A DNA stretch of 64,000 nt from Faecalicatena contorta (GCF_003149105.1 NZ_QGDS01000005.1:49934-113933), one strand, 5' to 3'. Positions 55,429 through 64,000 are shown, counted from the stretch's first letter. The notes: generated by a model not told the origin, from the sequence alone. Numbers and translations: made by a program.

Positions 55429-56598
55429 CTACCTCTCATTTCTCAGTCTCTGTATAAAGCGTCCTATACGCTCCAATGCTTCCTTCAGATTTTCCAGGGA
55501 ATATGCATAAGAAATTCTTAAAAAACCTTCTCCGCACGTCCCGAACGCTGTTCCCGGAACTACAGCCACCTTCTCCTCCTGCAGCAGGCGGTTGGCAAAT
55601 TCCTCTGATGTCATATTAAATTCCTGGATACTTGGAAACACGTAAAATGCTCCAAACGGCTCGAAACATTCTAATCCCATACGGGAAAATTCATGCATCA
55701 GGAAACGTCTTCTCTGATTATAGGACTTCCGCATTTCCTGTACTTCCTCATCACAGTTCTTTAACCCCTGGATGGCTGCATACTGGCTATTTGTAGGTGC
55801 ACACATAATTGCAAATTGATGCAGCTTTATCATCTGCTCAATGATGGCCTCAGGTCCGCAGCAATATCCCAGGCGCCACCCCGTCATGGCAAACCCCTTG
55901 GAAAATCCATTGATAACGATTGTTCTTTCCCGCATTCCCGGCAGGCTTGCAATAGAAACATGCTCTGCGTTATAAGTCAGTTCAGAGTAAATTTCATCTG
56001 AAAGAACATACAGGTCGTGCTCCTTTATAAATTCTGCCACCGGTTCCAGCTCCTCTTTCGTCATGATAGAACCTGTTGGATTATTGGGAAACGGCATGAT
56101 TAAAATTTTTGTTTTCGGGGAAGTATATCTTTCCAGCTCTTCTACAGTCAATTTGAATTCATTTTCATGCTGAAGCGGTATCACAACCGGAATTCCGTCC
56201 GCCATAACTGCACAGGGAAGATAGGACACATAGCTGGGCTGCGGTATCAGTACCTCATCTCCCGGATCCAGCATACAGCGAAGAGCCACATCTATCGCCT
56301 CGCTGCCGCCGACAGTAACCAGTGTTTCTGTACCTGGGTTATATTTTACATGTATTTTCCTATCCAGATACTTACAGATTTCTACTCTCAATTCCTGCAA
56401 TCCAGCATTTGAGGTGTAAAAAGTACGTCCCTTTTCCAGGGAATAAATTCCTTCCTCCCGTATTCTCCACGGAGTATCAAAGTCAGGTTCTCCCACGCCA
56501 AGAGATATCGCATCTTTCATCTCGCTTACCAAATCAAAAAATTTTCGTATGCCGGACGGCTCTATTTCTACTATTTTTTTAGATAATGGATTTCTCAT
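55429..56598 (-). CDS. Class I/II pyridoxal-phosphate aminotransferase
   Basis: 389 residues, fold type I aspartate-aminotransferase-like: AISLGVGEPDFDTPWRI, NNPTGSIMTKEELE, VLSDEIYSELTY and the PLP-lysine motif NGFSKGFAMTGWRLGYCCGP. Closest in feel to the aromatic/branched amino-acid aminotransferases (PatA-like) found next to Lrp regulators. The amino-acid substrate is not resolved. Its ATG overlaps the regulator stop by 1 nt. Confidence 0.92.
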   Translation of the reverse strand: MRNPLSKKIVEIEPSGIRKFFDLVSEMKDAISLGVGEPDFDTPWRIREEGIYSLEKGRTFYTSNAGLQELRVEICKYLDRKIHVKYNPGTETLVTVGGSEAIDVALRCMLDPGDEVLIPQPSYVSYLPCAVMADGIPVVIPLQHENEFKLTVEELERYTSPKTKILIMPFPNNPTGSIMTKEELEPVAEFIKEHDLYVLSDEIYSELTYNAEHVSIASLPGMRERTIVINGFSKGFAMTGWRLGYCCGPEAIIEQMIKLHQFAIMCAPTNSQYAAIQGLKNCDEEVQEMRKSYNQRRRFLMHEFSRMGLECFEPFGAFYVFPSIQEFNMTSEEFANRLLQEEKVAVVPGTAFGTCGEGFLRISYAYSLENLKEALERIGRFIQRLRNER

Positions 56599-57089
56599 TA
56601 TGGCGTCACCAATATCCTTTCTTCCTCTCTCCCGCGCACCATGATTGTCCCGTGGTCCTTATATTTCTTGAGAATAAAATAGGTTGCCGTGCCTACTACA
56701 TCCTGAATGGTGGATAACCTTTCCGACACAAAATGAGACACCTCTTTTAACGTCTTTCCCTCCAGTGTTACAAGTAAATCATAGCCGCCGGATATCAGGT
56801 AAACGGAACGTACTTCATCGTAGTTGTAAATACGCTCTGCAATCCTGTCAAATCCCTGATTACGCTGGGGGGTCACTTTCACTTCAATCAGAGCAGTCAC
56901 TGCCTCCACTCCGGCCTTGTCCCAATCAATCAGAGTATGGTATCCACAGATGATTTTTTTCTTCTCCATATCGGCAATTTCATTTGCTACCGTTACTTCA
57001 TCCACTCCCATCAGAACTCCGAGTTCTGCAAGGTCTACCCTGCTGTTCTTTTCCAGGTATTTTAATATTTCGATCCTTAATCCATCCAT
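56598..57089 (-). CDS. Lrp/AsnC-family transcriptional regulator
   Basis: 163 residues. N-terminal winged HTH (ILKYLEKNSRVDLAELGVLMGVDEVTVANEIADMEKK) and C-terminal RAM effector domain (VEAVTALIEVKVTPQ, YLISGGYDLLVTLEGKTLKEVSHFV). Probably senses an amino acid and controls the translationally coupled aminotransferase. Confidence 0.93.
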   Translation of the reverse strand: MDGLRIEILKYLEKNSRVDLAELGVLMGVDEVTVANEIADMEKKKIICGYHTLIDWDKAGVEAVTALIEVKVTPQRNQGFDRIAERIYNYDEVRSVYLISGGYDLLVTLEGKTLKEVSHFVSERLSTIQDVVGTATYFILKKYKDHGTIMVRGREEERILVTP

Positions 57090-57141
57090 CTCTGTTCCTC
57101 CTTATATCATCTGCTCTGTTAATCTCGTATTCTAATTAATG

Positions 57142-58113
57142 TCAACGCGGCCTGGGCCTCCCGCCCTGCTCCCACCAGAGCATCAGTTCATCCGGTGCCG
57201 GCCTGTCTAAATACCGCTTTTCTTCTCCGCTTGCGATTACCCTGGCATTCTTTTCCGTGGCAACCCCAAGCTTGGCGGCTCGAGCCCCCACCCCCTCCAA
57301 GGCTCTGACCAGAGCATCCCCATCTTCCGCTGTCATAAGGATACATCCGGCTGATGTCATCTGATAAGGATTCAGACCATAATATTCACATACTTCTATA
57401 GTTTCCTGTTTCACAGGCATCTTTGTTCTGTCCACCTCCAGACCAACGCCGGAAGCTTCCGCCAGTTCCCATAATCCGGCAAATACACCGCCTCCGCCAA
57501 TCTGGTGCATGAATGTCACTCCTGCACGTCTGCCCGCTGCAATTGCATCCGCCGCCAGCATTTGGCTCTCAAGTTCTTTCATCTGTCTGAGAAATGCCGG
57601 AACAAAACGCCTGCCAAGCTCTTCTTTACGTTCTGACAAAATTCTGAGGGTACCCTCCAGCCCCACATATCCACATAATACGATGTCCTGACCTGGAACC
57701 GCCCGGGAAGGGCAAGGTCCATTTTCTTCCTGTATACCTCCTGCTGCACAGGCAAAAACAACCGGATAAGTTATACAGGGACTTACTTCCGCCTTTACCC
57801 TTGTGATTTGAGCCCCTGCAGTCCTGCACACCTCATCCATGTATCCAATCATTTCTTTCAGCCCCGACTCAGAAACAGATGGTGTGAGAAGAATTTGAAG
57901 AGATACATTTACGGGACCGGCGCCGCAGACAGCTAAGTCATTCAACACCCTTGCAACAGCAAATCGCCCTGCATCTCTCGCTTCACCAAAGACAACTGCG
58001 TCGGTATATATCTCTTCCATAGATGGAGAAAAGAGCGCCTTATCCTGTACGTTATGTAATTGTCCAAGCACCGACCTCTTCCAGACGGTCTGCGATAGAT
58101 TCCCGATTTTCAT
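57142..58113 (-). CDS. AIR-synthase-related (HypE/PurM-like) protein
   Basis: 323 residues. N-terminal ATP-grasp-like PurM fold (TDAVVFGEARDAGRFAVARVLNDLAVCGAGPVNV) and C-terminal domain (MHQIGGGGVFAGLWELAEASGVGLEVD, TSAGCILMTAEDG). It resembles hydrogenase-maturation HypE, but no other hyp genes are nearby and the HypE C-terminal Cys (PRIC) is absent (ends WWEQGGRPRPR). The enzymatic role is unknown. Confidence 0.82.
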   Translation of the reverse strand: MKIGNLSQTVWKRSVLGQLHNVQDKALFSPSMEEIYTDAVVFGEARDAGRFAVARVLNDLAVCGAGPVNVSLQILLTPSVSESGLKEMIGYMDEVCRTAGAQITRVKAEVSPCITYPVVFACAAGGIQEENGPCPSRAVPGQDIVLCGYVGLEGTLRILSERKEELGRRFVPAFLRQMKELESQMLAADAIAAGRRAGVTFMHQIGGGGVFAGLWELAEASGVGLEVDRTKMPVKQETIEVCEYYGLNPYQMTSAGCILMTAEDGDALVRALEGVGARAAKLGVATEKNARVIASGEEKRYLDRPAPDELMLWWEQGGRPRPR

Positions 58114-58143
58114 ACTTCTCCGCCTTCTCCGATGTTTCTATAA

Positions 58144-59661
58144 TTATTCAGGCTCAGCCGCCCCTGTGGCCTCCTGAATTGCTTTCATAATCCTGGCCTC
58201 ATCCTGCGTCTGGACCGCGTTATTGATTTTATCTGCATATTCCCGATTTTCTGATGCTGTGCCTACTGCAATTGTCTCCTTTGAGGGAACATACTGGCTG
58301 TAATTTATAATATCCCGGCTTTGTTCCTCACCGTTTAAATATATCACCTTCCACAACTGTGCCGATATTCCCGGCTCCGCATAGCTGAGCACATAATAGC
58401 TGCCGATGTAATCCTCTGTTGCCACAAATCGTTTCCCCTCAGGAATTGTCTCGTCCGTTGTCTCACTGACAAAATCCAGGGTCCTGTCCGCATCCCGGGT
58501 TTCTTTTCCATATATATTAAAAGTAAGACTCCCCTCTGCAAATACTCCTTCTATATAAATAGGTGTCTTCTGGTTATTCTGAAATTTTAAATCCTTTACG
58601 TCATCTGCAATTGCTGCGTCCATAGATGGCTGAACATAGGATACCAGCATAGTATGGGGAGAGCGTTCTGTTATTTCCAATTCTGCATACAGCACAGCAT
58701 TATACAGTGTTGTAGATATCTGGCAAATGCCGCCGCCCATAGACTGCACTACCTTATCATCCTCATAAGATGCCGCCTCTGTAAAGCCATTTTCCTCTGT
58801 ATAAGGCTCCATGACAGCATTAGCAGAATATTCCTCACCTGGCTTCATAAATGTTCCATTGATAAGCTGTGTCCCTCTCTCAATATTCTGTGACCGTCCG
58901 GAACCATCACTTCCATAAAATGTACTGTAACTTCCCAGCAAATCTGTAACCTCTGCTAAATCTCCCTCAGTCACCTGGGGCTCCACATATGTCACATCGG
59001 CCCTGACGCTGACACTCTTTCCGTCCCAGCCGCTGCCAAGCAGCCTGTTAACACTCTTTATAGTCTTTTTCACATCCAAAACTTCTCCTGGCTTTCCATT
59101 CACGATGGTTACCCCGGAATCAGACTGTGTTACCCTGGCATTCTCAGGAATGTTCAGCACACCTGCCAGTGCTTTCTCCAGCACTTCTGATGCAAGTCCC
59201 TCCGCTACTTCATAATTTACCGGGAATACTTTTTCATTTTGGTTCTTTTCTGCCTTCTTAAGAATTTTATAACAGGATACCGCACTTCCTTTTTTTCCAT
59301 AGTCAAGGGCATCCCTTATCACACCATCCAGACTCTTTACAGAAAGCCCCATATCGCCTAAGGATGCTTCACTTTTTCTTCCATCCTCTAAAGTAAGCAG
59401 GACCTTCTCACCTGCATAGGCGGACAATTCTGTCTCCACCTTCTCTTTTGCCTTTTTCTTAGTTAATCCAGATACATCTGTGGTTCCAATGGAAACCCCC
59501 TGTATAATTATATGGCTGTCAAACTTCCTGATATAGCTCCTAAGGAAAATGTGCACACCGAAAATCACCGCTGCTGCACACAATACAGTAAAAGCAGCTC
59601 CCAGAAGTACTTTTCCCTCTGACCGCCCTATTTTTCTGGCTTTTCTTCTTTTGTTCCCCAT
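58144..59661 (-). CDS. VanW-family cell-wall protein with peptidoglycan-binding-4 domains
   Basis: 505 residues from ATG 59661 (AGAGGAAG upstream). Lys/Arg-rich start, one membrane helix (about 18-40). Two PG_binding_4-like regions (about 60-240: SIGTTDVSGLTKKKAKEKVE; VTIVNGKPGEVLDVKKTI), then the VanW domain (about 265-400: NGTFMKPGEEYSANAVMEPY, SMGGGICQISTTLYNAVLYAELEITERSPHTM) and a C-terminal beta region. Similar proteins (YoaR type) are anchored in the wall; VanW itself has no proven enzymatic role. Confidence 0.92.
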   Translation of the reverse strand: MGNKRRKARKIGRSEGKVLLGAAFTVLCAAAVIFGVHIFLRSYIRKFDSHIIIQGVSIGTTDVSGLTKKKAKEKVETELSAYAGEKVLLTLEDGRKSEASLGDMGLSVKSLDGVIRDALDYGKKGSAVSCYKILKKAEKNQNEKVFPVNYEVAEGLASEVLEKALAGVLNIPENARVTQSDSGVTIVNGKPGEVLDVKKTIKSVNRLLGSGWDGKSVSVRADVTYVEPQVTEGDLAEVTDLLGSYSTFYGSDGSGRSQNIERGTQLINGTFMKPGEEYSANAVMEPYTEENGFTEAASYEDDKVVQSMGGGICQISTTLYNAVLYAELEITERSPHTMLVSYVQPSMDAAIADDVKDLKFQNNQKTPIYIEGVFAEGSLTFNIYGKETRDADRTLDFVSETTDETIPEGKRFVATEDYIGSYYVLSYAEPGISAQLWKVIYLNGEEQSRDIINYSQYVPSKETIAVGTASENREYADKINNAVQTQDEARIMKAIQEATGAAEPE

Positions 59662-59671
59662 AATCTTCCTC

Positions 59672-59773
59672 TTACGCAATATATGGAATTATCATAGTTG
59701 CAACCATGGCTAAAATAATTACCATAATTACAATAGAAATAATTCTTCTCACCTTTTTATTATAAAAATTCAT
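59672..59773 (-). CDS. 33-residue single-pass membrane peptide
   Basis: ATG 59773 to TAA 59672, overlapping the 3' end of nth by 14 nt in another frame; AGAAAGG lies upstream. The peptide reads MNFYNKKVRRIISIVIMVII...IPYIA: short, basic start and one hydrophobic helix. This layout recalls Prli42-type stressosome peptides and other tiny Firmicutes membrane peptides, but the identity is unproven. Below usual gene-calling length, so easily missed. Confidence 0.7.
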   Translation of the reverse strand: MNFYNKKVRRIISIVIMVIILAMVATMIIPYIA

Positions 59774-60464
59774 TCTTTTTCGCCTTTCTGCTTATTTTGC
59801 TCCTGCTTTCCTTTCTCTTAGAGACAGGCCCACTTTCTGTAATTTTATACTCTTTGCAATATTTTTGCAAGAAGCACTCCTCACATTTAGGGCTGCGGGC
59901 TGTACAAAGGGAGCGCCCAAAAGTAATAATCTGTATATTATACAAAATCCAGTGGTCTTTGGGAAGTTCTTTCATCAAATCCTGTTCTATCCTGTCCGGA
60001 TTCCCACTTTTCGTGAATCCAAGACGCCTGGAAATACGTTTCACATGTGTATCCACCACGATACTTGGCTCGTGGTAAATGTTTCCCCGGATTACATTTG
60101 CCGTCTTACGTCCTACTCCGGCCAAAGTAGTCAACTCTTCCAGACTGCGGGGAACCTCCCCGTCAAACTGTGTGACTAGTGCCTTCGCACAGGAAATAAT
60201 ATTCTTTGCCTTATTGTGATAGAACCCGGTAGATTTAATATCTTTCTCCAGCTCCTTCAAATCCGCATTGGCAAGCTTCTCCACGGTGTCATACTTCTGA
60301 AACAAATCTTTGGTTACAATATTTACCCTTGCATCCGTACACTGTGCACTGAGTATCGTAGCAATCAGCAACTGCCAGGGAGCCTCGTAGTCCAGATAAC
60401 AGACATATTCCCGTCCATATTGATCATCTAAAATTGAAAGAATCTCTTTCGTGCGTTTCTTCAT
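59760..60464 (-). CDS. nth: Endonuclease III
   Basis: 234 residues. DNA glycosylase/AP lyase for oxidised pyrimidines. Helix-hairpin-helix LTTLAGVGRKTANVIRGN with the catalytic Lys, VDTHVKRISRRLG with the catalytic Asp, and a [4Fe-4S] cluster loop CTARSPKCEECFLQKYC (C-x6-C-x2-C-x5-C). The basic C-terminal tail (SKRKESRSKISRKAKK) is slightly longer than usual. In an operon with the radical SAM gene upstream and the small peptide and VanW genes downstream. Confidence 0.96.
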   Translation of the reverse strand: MKKRTKEILSILDDQYGREYVCYLDYEAPWQLLIATILSAQCTDARVNIVTKDLFQKYDTVEKLANADLKELEKDIKSTGFYHNKAKNIISCAKALVTQFDGEVPRSLEELTTLAGVGRKTANVIRGNIYHEPSIVVDTHVKRISRRLGFTKSGNPDRIEQDLMKELPKDHWILYNIQIITFGRSLCTARSPKCEECFLQKYCKEYKITESGPVSKRKESRSKISRKAKKNEFL

Positions 60465-60483
60465 AAAATCTCACCAATCACTT

Positions 60484-62190
60484 TCAGTCTATATAAAACA
60501 CATTTGCCTGATTTGTCAGTACATCCCTGTTTTTATAATCAAACAGTACCAGTTTTTCTCCAATCTTCTCCAAATGTGTCATCTTGCGTATCTGCCGCTT
60601 ATTGTATTCCTCATATCCTTTCAGGTAATAATACCCGGCGGCTTCTTTATCGTAAAATTGCGCTGACTCTTCTTTTGTTATGGCTGGCTCACCTGCAAAG
60701 GCAGGCCTGTTTTTCACATTATCCCTCAAATACAAGTCTACAATCAGCAGCTTTCTATATTCTTCTTTATTTTTATCATCCCACTCTGCCGCAAAGTCAA
60801 ACAGCACTTCATATCTGGTAATCCGGGAATGGCTTATCATATTCAAATCATTTTTTTCATAATACCGGCCAAGCTCCTCATACATAGAAAATGCATCCGT
60901 AAATGCCTTTTCTAATAACTGTAACGTATTAGTGAACTGACCGCTGTTATAATATACCTCCACCATTTCCTCTATCCCTTTTAGACGGATAATGTCACCG
61001 TAGGACAGCCATTTTGTAGACAGAACCTCAAAAGGCGGCCTGTCCTGGTATTGAAGCTGATATTCCCCGGCCTTTTCATACATATAAGAGCCTTTGAGTA
61101 CTTTCAGAAATCCCAATTGAAGCTGTTCAGGCTGCAGGGCATATACATGGTTGAAGGACCGGCGGAAACTTTCATACCCCTCATAGGGGAGTCCGGCTAT
61201 TAAATCCAGGTGCTGATGTATATTCCCGCCTGCCCGGATACGGCTTACACATTTTCTTACTTCATCAAATTCCATAACCCGGCGGATCTCTTTTATAGTA
61301 TCCGGGTTTGTGGACTGCACTCCTATTTCCAGTTGAATCAGTCCCGGACGCATGGATTCCATCAGACGCATTTCTTCCTCATTCAGCAAATCCGCTGCTA
61401 CTTCAAAATGAAAATTTGTTTTCCCTTTGTCATGTTCGGCAATATAAGACCATATTCCTATGGCATGCTCATGTCTGCAGTTAAACGTTCTGTCCACAAA
61501 CTTCACCTGGGGAACTTCCGCATCTATAAAAATCTGCAGTTCTTTCTTTACTAATTCCAAATCCCTGAAACGCAGGCTCCTGTCAATGGAGGAAAGACAA
61601 TAGCTGCATGAGAACGGGCATCCTCTGCTGGATTCATAATAAATAATCTTATTTTGAAACTTTTCCATATCATGATACACAAAGGGAATTTTGTTCATAT
61701 CAGCCGCCGGCCTCCATGGATTCTCAGCGATGGATGACAAACCACCAGAAGATCCTCTTCTGCGGTATACAATTCCTTTTATATTTTCCAGGCCGTGTAA
61801 TGTTCCGCTGTAGTAATTCATCAGCTCCAGAAATGTTTCCTCACCTTCCCCCCGCATAATGCCTTCCGCCTGGGGACAGTTTTCTAAAAATTCCACTGCA
61901 TTATAGGAAACTTCCGGTCCTCCAAGCCAGATATGAACGTGAGGCAAAATCTTCTTTACCTCGGTGATTAACTGTTTTACATAAACAATATTCCACACAT
62001 AACTGGAAAAACACAAAACCTCAGGGGTTTGTCTGTATATATCAGCTAAGATATCGTCTATTCCCTGGTTTATGGTATATTCTGCAATACTGATATTCTG
62101 TTCATAGGCTGATGCATAACTTTTCAAGCTATAAACTGCTAAATTAGAATGTATATATTTTGCATTAACTGCTATTAATAAAACCTTCAT
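60484..62190 (-). CDS. B12-binding-domain radical SAM protein (DUF4080-type)
   Basis: 568 residues. N-terminal Rossmann-like cobalamin-binding domain (1 to about 135: KVLLIAVNAKYIHSNLAVYSLKSYA, VWLGGPEVSYNA), radical SAM core with CPFSCSYC (about 195), KFVDRTFNCRHEHA and EIGVQSTNPDTIKEI, and a C-terminal DUF4080-like domain. The substrate is unknown. Located upstream of nth with 19 nt between. Confidence 0.9.
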   Translation of the reverse strand: MKVLLIAVNAKYIHSNLAVYSLKSYASAYEQNISIAEYTINQGIDDILADIYRQTPEVLCFSSYVWNIVYVKQLITEVKKILPHVHIWLGGPEVSYNAVEFLENCPQAEGIMRGEGEETFLELMNYYSGTLHGLENIKGIVYRRRGSSGGLSSIAENPWRPAADMNKIPFVYHDMEKFQNKIIYYESSRGCPFSCSYCLSSIDRSLRFRDLELVKKELQIFIDAEVPQVKFVDRTFNCRHEHAIGIWSYIAEHDKGKTNFHFEVAADLLNEEEMRLMESMRPGLIQLEIGVQSTNPDTIKEIRRVMEFDEVRKCVSRIRAGGNIHQHLDLIAGLPYEGYESFRRSFNHVYALQPEQLQLGFLKVLKGSYMYEKAGEYQLQYQDRPPFEVLSTKWLSYGDIIRLKGIEEMVEVYYNSGQFTNTLQLLEKAFTDAFSMYEELGRYYEKNDLNMISHSRITRYEVLFDFAAEWDDKNKEEYRKLLIVDLYLRDNVKNRPAFAGEPAITKEESAQFYDKEAAGYYYLKGYEEYNKRQIRKMTHLEKIGEKLVLFDYKNRDVLTNQANVFYID

Positions 62191-62205
62191 AAGTTTCCTT
62201 TCATA

Positions 62206-62234
62206 ATTTTACTATAACTTTCCTTTATAGTAAA
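62206..62234 (-). promoter_or_regulatory. Promoter of the radical SAM-nth-VanW operon
   Basis: TTTACT (62234-62229), 17-nt spacer, TAAAAT (62211-62206) on the minus strand, close to the start codon at 62190. It is divergent from the SRP RNA promoter. Confidence 0.65.
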
Positions 62235-62253
62235 TAAAAACTCCCTCTATCCG

Positions 62254-62282
62254 TTGACATTTGGATAAAAACAATGTAAAAT
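62254..62282 (+). promoter_or_regulatory. Promoter of SRP RNA
   Basis: TTGACA (62254-62259), 17-nt spacer, TAAAAT (62277-62282). The predicted start near 62289 coincides with the RNA's 5' end. Confidence 0.88.
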
Positions 62283-62289
62283 TAATATC

Positions 62290-62550
62290 TGTGCAGCCGG
62301 GGTGCTAGCGGTACCTTGTACCTGCAATCCGCTATAGCAGGGGTGATATTACGCAGAGGGTGCTGATTTGCAAAGCTGCCCTTGGAAAGTGGCGTTGAGA
62401 TTCGGGTCTTACGCGACGGAAATCTGTGAATCGTGTCAGGTCGGGAACGAAGCAGCACTAAGCAGAATCTTCCGGGTGCCGTAAGGGTGCCTGGGTTGAG
62501 CTAACTACCAAGGTAACGTTTGTGGAGATGCATTCGAAGCGTAATGCACA
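62290..62550 (+). ncRNA. ffs: Signal recognition particle RNA, large Bacillus type
   Basis: About 260 nt. The 5' Alu domain GGGGTGCTAGCGGTACC and GCAATCCGCTATAGCAGG match Bacillus scRNA; GGCGTTGAGATTCGGGTC follows. The S-domain helix 8 TGTCAGGTCGGGAACGAAGCAGCA carries the Ffh-binding asymmetric loop and a GGAA tetraloop. GCCTGGGTTGAGCTAACTACC closes the Alu side, and the 3' end pairs with the start. It targets ribosomes making membrane and secreted proteins. The gene ends just before tadA, which runs convergently. Confidence 0.95.
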
Positions 62551-62555
62551 TAAAA

Positions 62556-63029
62556 TTATTCTTTTTTCTTCTTTTGCTTTTCCCGCAGTTCTTTAAAAAA
62601 CTGCTTCATCATAATACTGCACTCTTCTTCCACTACTCCCGTCGTAAGCTCTGCCTGATGATTGAACTCTTTCATTTCCAGCATATTTAAAATAGAACCT
62701 GCACAGCCCGCTTTCGGATTCATACAGCCTACTACCACTCTTTTTATCCTGGACTGGATAATCGCTCCAGAACACATCTGACATGGCTCCAGCGTTACAT
62801 ACATCGTACAATCTTCAAGGCGCCAGTCATTCATCTTTTTGCTGGCTTTCTTGATTGCCAGAAGTTCGGCATGGGCCAGCGGATTCCTGTCTGTGGTCCT
62901 CCTGTTATATCCCCTTCCAATGATTTTATTCTGATAGGTAATAACACAACCTATTGGTACTTCCTCCAGGGCGTATGCTTTCTTTGCCTGTTTGATTGCT
63001 TCTTTCATAAATTTTATATCTAAATCCAT
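62556..63029 (-). CDS. tadA: tRNA-specific adenosine-34 deaminase
   Basis: 157 residues from ATG 63029 (GGGAGGGGGGAGAG upstream); sequence further upstream reads through that RBS. Deaminase motifs HAELLAIKKAS (HAE) and PCQMCSGAIIQSRI (PCxxC) coordinate zinc. It converts A34 to inosine in tRNA-Arg(ACG). Lys-rich C-terminal tail. Confidence 0.95.
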   Translation of the reverse strand: MDLDIKFMKEAIKQAKKAYALEEVPIGCVITYQNKIIGRGYNRRTTDRNPLAHAELLAIKKASKKMNDWRLEDCTMYVTLEPCQMCSGAIIQSRIKRVVVGCMNPKAGCAGSILNMLEMKEFNHQAELTTGVVEEECSIMMKQFFKELREKQKKKKE

Positions 63030-63131
63030 CTTTCTCTCCCCCCTCCCTATTAATTTACCACAAATGTTGTTCTTTTTCAAAAATTCTCTGAATAGATTAG
63101 AATTAAAGAGAGACAAGGTCAGAGGTATATC

Positions 63132-64000
63132 ATGATCCCCGGCATCTATTATTTATATGAATATAAAAATGAACAAAGGTTGAGAAATGTTGGTTTCATT
63201 AAAATCACACAGCACTATCACACTTATGCTCTAAAAATTAATGCCCGCAGAATTCCCATTCCATCAGACGGTATGATTAAACTTTTTGTGTTTTATGGGG
63301 AGGATTCTGATAGTGTTTCCCGGGAAATAGCTGAAATCCCCTTTGAAGATGAAAACTTTGCTGTAAATCTTTCTGTATCAGATTCCATGTTTCCCGAAGG
63401 TAAAACACTGGAGGCAATGGACGGATTTTTCCTTCGTACGGGCGATGGTCAATTTTATGGGGCAGTTTCAAATGAAGCCAATTTTGACACAAGAAGAATA
63501 AGAAATTGGGAGGAACCGGAGCAGACCGGTATAGAAACAGAAAATGAACTAGGTACAGAACTGGAAACTGAACCTGCGATAGACACAGAATTCGAGCCGC
63601 CCCTGGAGACTGGAATGCCGCCAGCTCCGGAAACCTGGGGGCAGCATGTCACCGAAGCAGACGAGGAGTTCGGCATGGAATTTGACATGGAAACTGACAT
63701 CCATCCACTAACGAGAAACAGAGGGCACCAGCACATGGTAATTGAAATACCGCCCGAAACGGAAACCGGGGAGCAGCCCGGCACGGACAATGAAATGCCA
63801 CCAGCTACTGGAGCTGGAGCTTCGCCGACCATGAACAATCGAAGGTCACCAGCCACTGGAACCGGAGCTTCACCGGCTATGAACAATCGCAGGTCATCAG
63901 CGCCTGGAACCGGAGCTTCACCGGCTATGAACAATCGCAGGTCATCAGCGCCTGGAACCGGAGCTCCTCCTACCATGAACAATCGGGTGTCACCGGTCAC
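63132..64000 (+). CDS. DUF6128-like protein with tandem 16-residue repeats (partial, runs off the window)
   Basis: Open from ATG 63132 (AGAGG upstream) through 289 codons to the window edge. The N-terminal roughly 120 residues (GIYYLYEYKNEQRLRNVGFIKI, GMIKLFVFYGEDSDSVSREIAE, DGFFLRTGDGQFYGAVS) match what I recall as the DUF6128 N-terminal domain of Lachnospiraceae. A Glu/Thr/Pro-rich disordered region follows, then four 16-residue repeats (GTGASPAMNNRRSSAP type) from 63807. A competing minus-strand frame here is a repeat artefact. Confidence 0.82.
   Translation, partial: MIPGIYYLYEYKNEQRLRNVGFIKITQHYHTYALKINARRIPIPSDGMIKLFVFYGEDSDSVSREIAEIPFEDENFAVNLSVSDSMFPEGKTLEAMDGFFLRTGDGQFYGAVSNEANFDTRRIRNWEEPEQTGIETENELGTELETEPAIDTEFEPPLETGMPPAPETWGQHVTEADEEFGMEFDMETDIHPLTRNRGHQHMVIEIPPETETGEQPGTDNEMPPATGAGASPTMNNRRSPATGTGASPAMNNRRSSAPGTGASPAMNNRRSSAPGTGAPPTMNNRVSPV
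63807..63998 (+). repeat. Four 48-bp in-frame tandem repeats
   Basis: Units at 63807-63854, 63855-63902, 63903-63950 and 63951-63998. Units 2 and 3 are nearly identical (only the first codon differs), so recent expansion is likely. The array may continue beyond the window. Confidence 0.93.

Noticed and set aside
57142..58113. Hydrogenase maturation factor HypE
   Set aside because: No other hyp genes and the essential C-terminal Cys motif is missing.
63455..64000. A 181-codon minus-strand frame with GEAPVPGADDLRLFIA-type repeats
   Set aside because: It is the antisense of the 48-bp repeats in the plus-strand gene starting at 63132, which has an RBS and a recognisable N-terminal domain.

Overview
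The window looks like part of the chromosome of a low-to-mid GC, Gram-positive, anaerobic gut clostridium, most likely Lachnospiraceae. The evidence is a Bacillus-type long SRP RNA, an S-box (SAM-I) riboswitch upstream of metK, LysRS with a C-terminal tRNA-binding domain, a Na+-type V-ATPase operon, consensus sigma-A promoters (TTGACA-N17-TATAAT), and small families I associate with Lachnospiraceae (DUF6145-like, DUF6128-like). No rRNA, tRNA, CRISPR array or complete insertion sequence was seen.

Region by region: (1) 1-8.3 kb is the end of an integrative/conjugative-type element. It holds a thioester-domain/SpaA-type surface protein cut by the window edge, ParA/ParB, a zinc-ribbon repeat protein with a nuclease-like tail, a COG3910-type ATPase and small proteins. 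It stops against the 3' end of lysS, where a cluster of GATGTA repeats may be the attachment region. (2) 8.4-21.5 kb is core housekeeping on the minus strand: lysS-greA, dusB-coaX-DUF6145-birA, an in-frame patatin/ornithine carbamoyltransferase ORF behind an ARG box, an rRNA methyltransferase, a two-component system, metK and an acetyltransferase. A CapA-like protein follows to 23.0 kb. (3) 23.25-35.3 kb is a nine-gene minus-strand operon. It carries the Gram-positive Pel exopolysaccharide set (pelD-E-A-F-G) followed by CotH kinase, VTC-like polyphosphate polymerase, DUF4956 and DUF4832 genes, behind a perfect consensus promoter. PelD carries an RxxD site in a degenerate GGDEF domain, pointing to c-di-GMP control of polymer export. 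(4) 35.5-38.1 kb holds murA, aroK and a coat-like hypothetical gene. (5) 38.3-45.4 kb, plus strand, is a TetR-regulated module with two ABC exporter-fold half-transporters and a complete ECF importer (S, T, fused A-A), resembling metallophore uptake loci. (6) 45.5-54.6 kb is a nine-gene V-type ATPase operon whose c subunit keeps all five Na+ ligands of Enterococcus hirae NtpK. (7) 54.9-64 kb holds trmL, an aminotransferase with an Lrp regulator, an AIR-synthase-like protein, a VanW-type wall protein, a 33-residue membrane peptide, nth, a radical SAM protein, SRP RNA, tadA and a DUF6128-like gene with 48-bp tandem repeats running off the end.

The most interesting unexplained structures are: a roughly 100-nt multi-hairpin repeat (CTAAG...AAAGGAC...CTAAG) that begins at stop codons inside the V-ATPase operon and recurs between greA and lysS; the Pel operon extended by CotH/VTC/DUF4956/DUF4832; the patatin-OTC fusion under an arginine box; and RAYT-like palindromes (GGGACAGTCCC and GGGTCAGACCC) at three intergenic sites.
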